Assembly (NCBI GenBank): GCA_009602735.1
Contig: WELA01001240.1
Location: 133,973 to 164,094, forward strand
Direction of reading: 5' to 3'
From: Mesotaenium endlicherianum
Taxonomy: Eukaryota > Streptophyta > Zygnematophyceae > Zygnematales > Mesotaeniaceae
DNA length: 30,122 bases
Shown here: in pieces, positions 28,511 to 30,122 of the stretch
How the letters are laid out: every line of letters starts with the position of its first letter
Numbering within the stretch: the stretch's first letter is position 1
Position numbers and translations under genes: made by a program
Notes under the pieces: model-generated
Told to the model about the DNA's origin: nothing
Seen by the model: the letters and a program-made list of their open reading frames with translations, nothing else
Database searches by the model: none

Positions 28511-29593
28511 GCAGTGTTGGCATGTTTTGCAAACTAGTTAAAGGCTTACTTCTCTTGAAAATTAGAGCTAGACGCCTTAGGTGAGGAGAATTTCTTGTTC
28601 TTCTTAGGAGCCATAAGCGGCCTGGATGCCTCTTTATACCAGACTTTACCTTCTTTGATGTTGCGTGCTATTTCAGCAGCCTCGTTGACTAGTCTCGCGC
28701 TTTGCAGACAGGTGTGGCCTGACTTCACGATTTGTTTTTTTGCCCTAGCATAACATAAATATGTCAACCACAATCCTGGGCTCGTAGATTCTTGCTTTTA
28801 TCAGCAAGATCTACTAATCAAGACTTGACTTCCATGACGGTTTAGTTCTTCTGACGAACAAAATGCACATAACAGTGCACTTTCAGACTGCGATCTACAG
28901 GGAGGCGTTCTTCCAGCAACTTTGAGAACTGACGCAGGCAATGGTCAAGGTCAAGTTGGTCATCCCTTGCTTCTATGACCCTTCTGCAACCGCCCAGTAC
29001 TTCCGCGTGACGGGCTTCAGCGGTATCACTATTGCCGTTTTGACCACTGAATGATCCTCTGCGCGTCAGCTCTTGAGCATTCGCAACCTTTTCAGACAAG
29101 TCTGCGCACAACTTCCGCAATTTTCTCACGGATCCAGCTTCATCATCATTTTCAGCAGCGGCCCTTCGCTGGCCATCAATAAATTGTAACAGGGCATTGG
29201 TTATTTCTTGTGTTAATGCATCTATGTTTAAGCTCTCAACAAGTGCAGCAGGCACCGCTCTTTCTGAAGACAAAGCAATCTTTTGGCTTTAGCAGCCTTT
29301 CTTTGGATTTTCAAATCCCTTGCCTTCTTTTGCTTTTTGAAATTCCATTCCTGGGTAAGGTCTTCCTACTTTCGGAATTCACGATAGAGTAGCAAGACAC
29401 CCTTATCCAAGTACTGAACTAGGCTTATGAATGCAATCGACTGCGTGTATGAAGCATCCTTCCGGATCTTTTCAAAGAAATCCGCCCAACAGATCTCATC
29501 GAACTCTTTGAAAGAGAGACTATCATCGCCTGTTTGTCCACTAAAACACTTTGAAGACAACTTAGAATTCTCATCTTTTTTGTCACTAGCCAT
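28511..29593 (-). pseudogene. Element B gag-like region
   Basis: Fragments in several frames: 29593-29366 (starts MASDKKDENSKLSSKCFSG, with FDEICWADFFEKIRKDASYT), 29273-28842 (a predicted helical, coiled-coil-like segment LRKLCADLSEKVANAQELTR), and 28773-28546 (Lys-rich, EIARNIKEGKVWYKEASRPL). By position, ahead of a zinc knuckle and protease, this is the gag of element B. Sequence similarity to known gag families is not obvious by eye. Confidence 0.6.
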
Positions 29594-30122
29594 CTCTGTC
29601 GTGCGTTAAGAGGTCGAGCGCATCATTGGCACAGGCTGCAATGAGGTCTATAATACATGTGGCTTTATAACCAAAAAGGGAATCAAGCGTCAAATGTTTT
29701 AACTAAGGGGTGTGTACTCTTTAAAGTGAGCACCTCAAGATTGTAATCCGGTAGGAAAACAACTAATGAAGTCTCGTCCAAAAGATCACTGGAAGCACAT
29801 CATGATCTTCAAGAGTAGTCCCATGCAAGGGTTCAAGCTGTGACTTTGCTCACCACTTGTGAAGTTCTTCAAGTGATTGGAAGCCATGAGGGCTTGCTCT
29901 TCACAAGAGGGAGACTAAGTGGTCCTGAAAACAAAAGAGATAAAAGTGTAAGCTTCTACTGATAACTTTGTGTCTTACAACTGGCATAATGGACTTTTAA
30001 AAAGATGTCTCTCTATGTAGTGATTTGAGATATTATATATTAGTATGCATATATTTTTATGTTTTCAAATATATTTGGAGTAGTATTGTGTGGAGTCAAG
30101 TGTGAATAGGTACTCTAGTAAC
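29594..30122. other. 5' leader of element B or flanking DNA
   Basis: No coding sequence. The 5' LTR and primer-binding site of element B should lie at or beyond here. I did not find a convincing tRNA-complementary site or a match to the 3' LTR candidate near 13000-14729. Confidence 0.4.

Larger units (their letters stand above)
14730..29600 (-). mobile_element. Element B: old Ty3/gypsy retrotransposon with DNA methyltransferase and PHD finger
   Basis: Minus-strand order: gag-like frames (29593-28209), zinc knuckle (about 28455-28500), protease (DTG at 27704-27712), C5 cytosine methyltransferase (26940-26553 plus 20140-19615), charged linker, RT (YLDD at 16827-16838), integrase, PHD finger (14944-14816), polypurine tract, LTR edge. 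RT followed by integrase is the Ty3/gypsy order. The element is broken by element A (20141-26552) and a MITE (14950-15303), and carries many stops and frameshifts, so it is a relic. Unity of the pieces rests on both insertions having matching target duplications and on protein domains that continue across them. The 5' LTR and primer-binding site were not identified. Confidence 0.8.

Overview
The window looks like nuclear DNA of a streptophyte, most likely a charophyte green alga of the Chara type. The reasons are two intron-containing genes of plant character (a zuotin/GlsA-type J-protein and a PERK-type receptor kinase), TTTAGGG-like telomere motifs, many GT/CT microsatellites in introns, and a right half made of nested plant-like Ty3/gypsy retrotransposons. 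The organism call is inference; no species marker was seen.

Layout. 1-1614 (minus): first coding exon and start of the first intron of a ZRF1/zuotin gene, whose remainder lies outside the left edge. 1615-4296: divergent intergenic DNA. 4297-13020 (plus): a nine-exon PERK-like receptor kinase of about 1148 residues. Every splice junction keeps the reading frame, and all catalytic motifs are intact. 13021-14729: 3' flank of that gene and probably the 3' LTR of the next element.

14730 to about 29600 (minus) is one old Ty3/gypsy element ('element B'). Read on the minus strand its order is gag, zinc knuckle, aspartic protease (DTG), a C5 cytosine DNA methyltransferase domain, a charged linker, reverse transcriptase, integrase, PHD finger, polypurine tract. 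RNase H appears deleted. Two later insertions interrupt it. A 354-bp hAT-like MITE with perfect 8-bp target duplications sits exactly at the integrase/PHD junction; removing it restores the frame. A 6.4-kb Ty3/gypsy element ('element A', 20141-26552, LTRs about 93% identical by eye) lies inside the methyltransferase, just before its ENV motif, with a 4-of-5 matching target duplication.

The main discovery is element B. It encodes both a DNA methyltransferase (motifs I, II, IV, VI, VIII and X recognisable) placed between protease and RT, and a PHD finger fused to the integrase C-terminus. That amounts to a chromatin-writing plus chromatin-reading set inside a retrotransposon. Cytosine methyltransferases in retrotransposons of charophytes and dinoflagellates have been reported, as far as I recall. 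The pairing with an integrase-PHD fusion and the PR-DNMT-RT order are what deserve checking. All copies here are decayed by stops and frameshifts.
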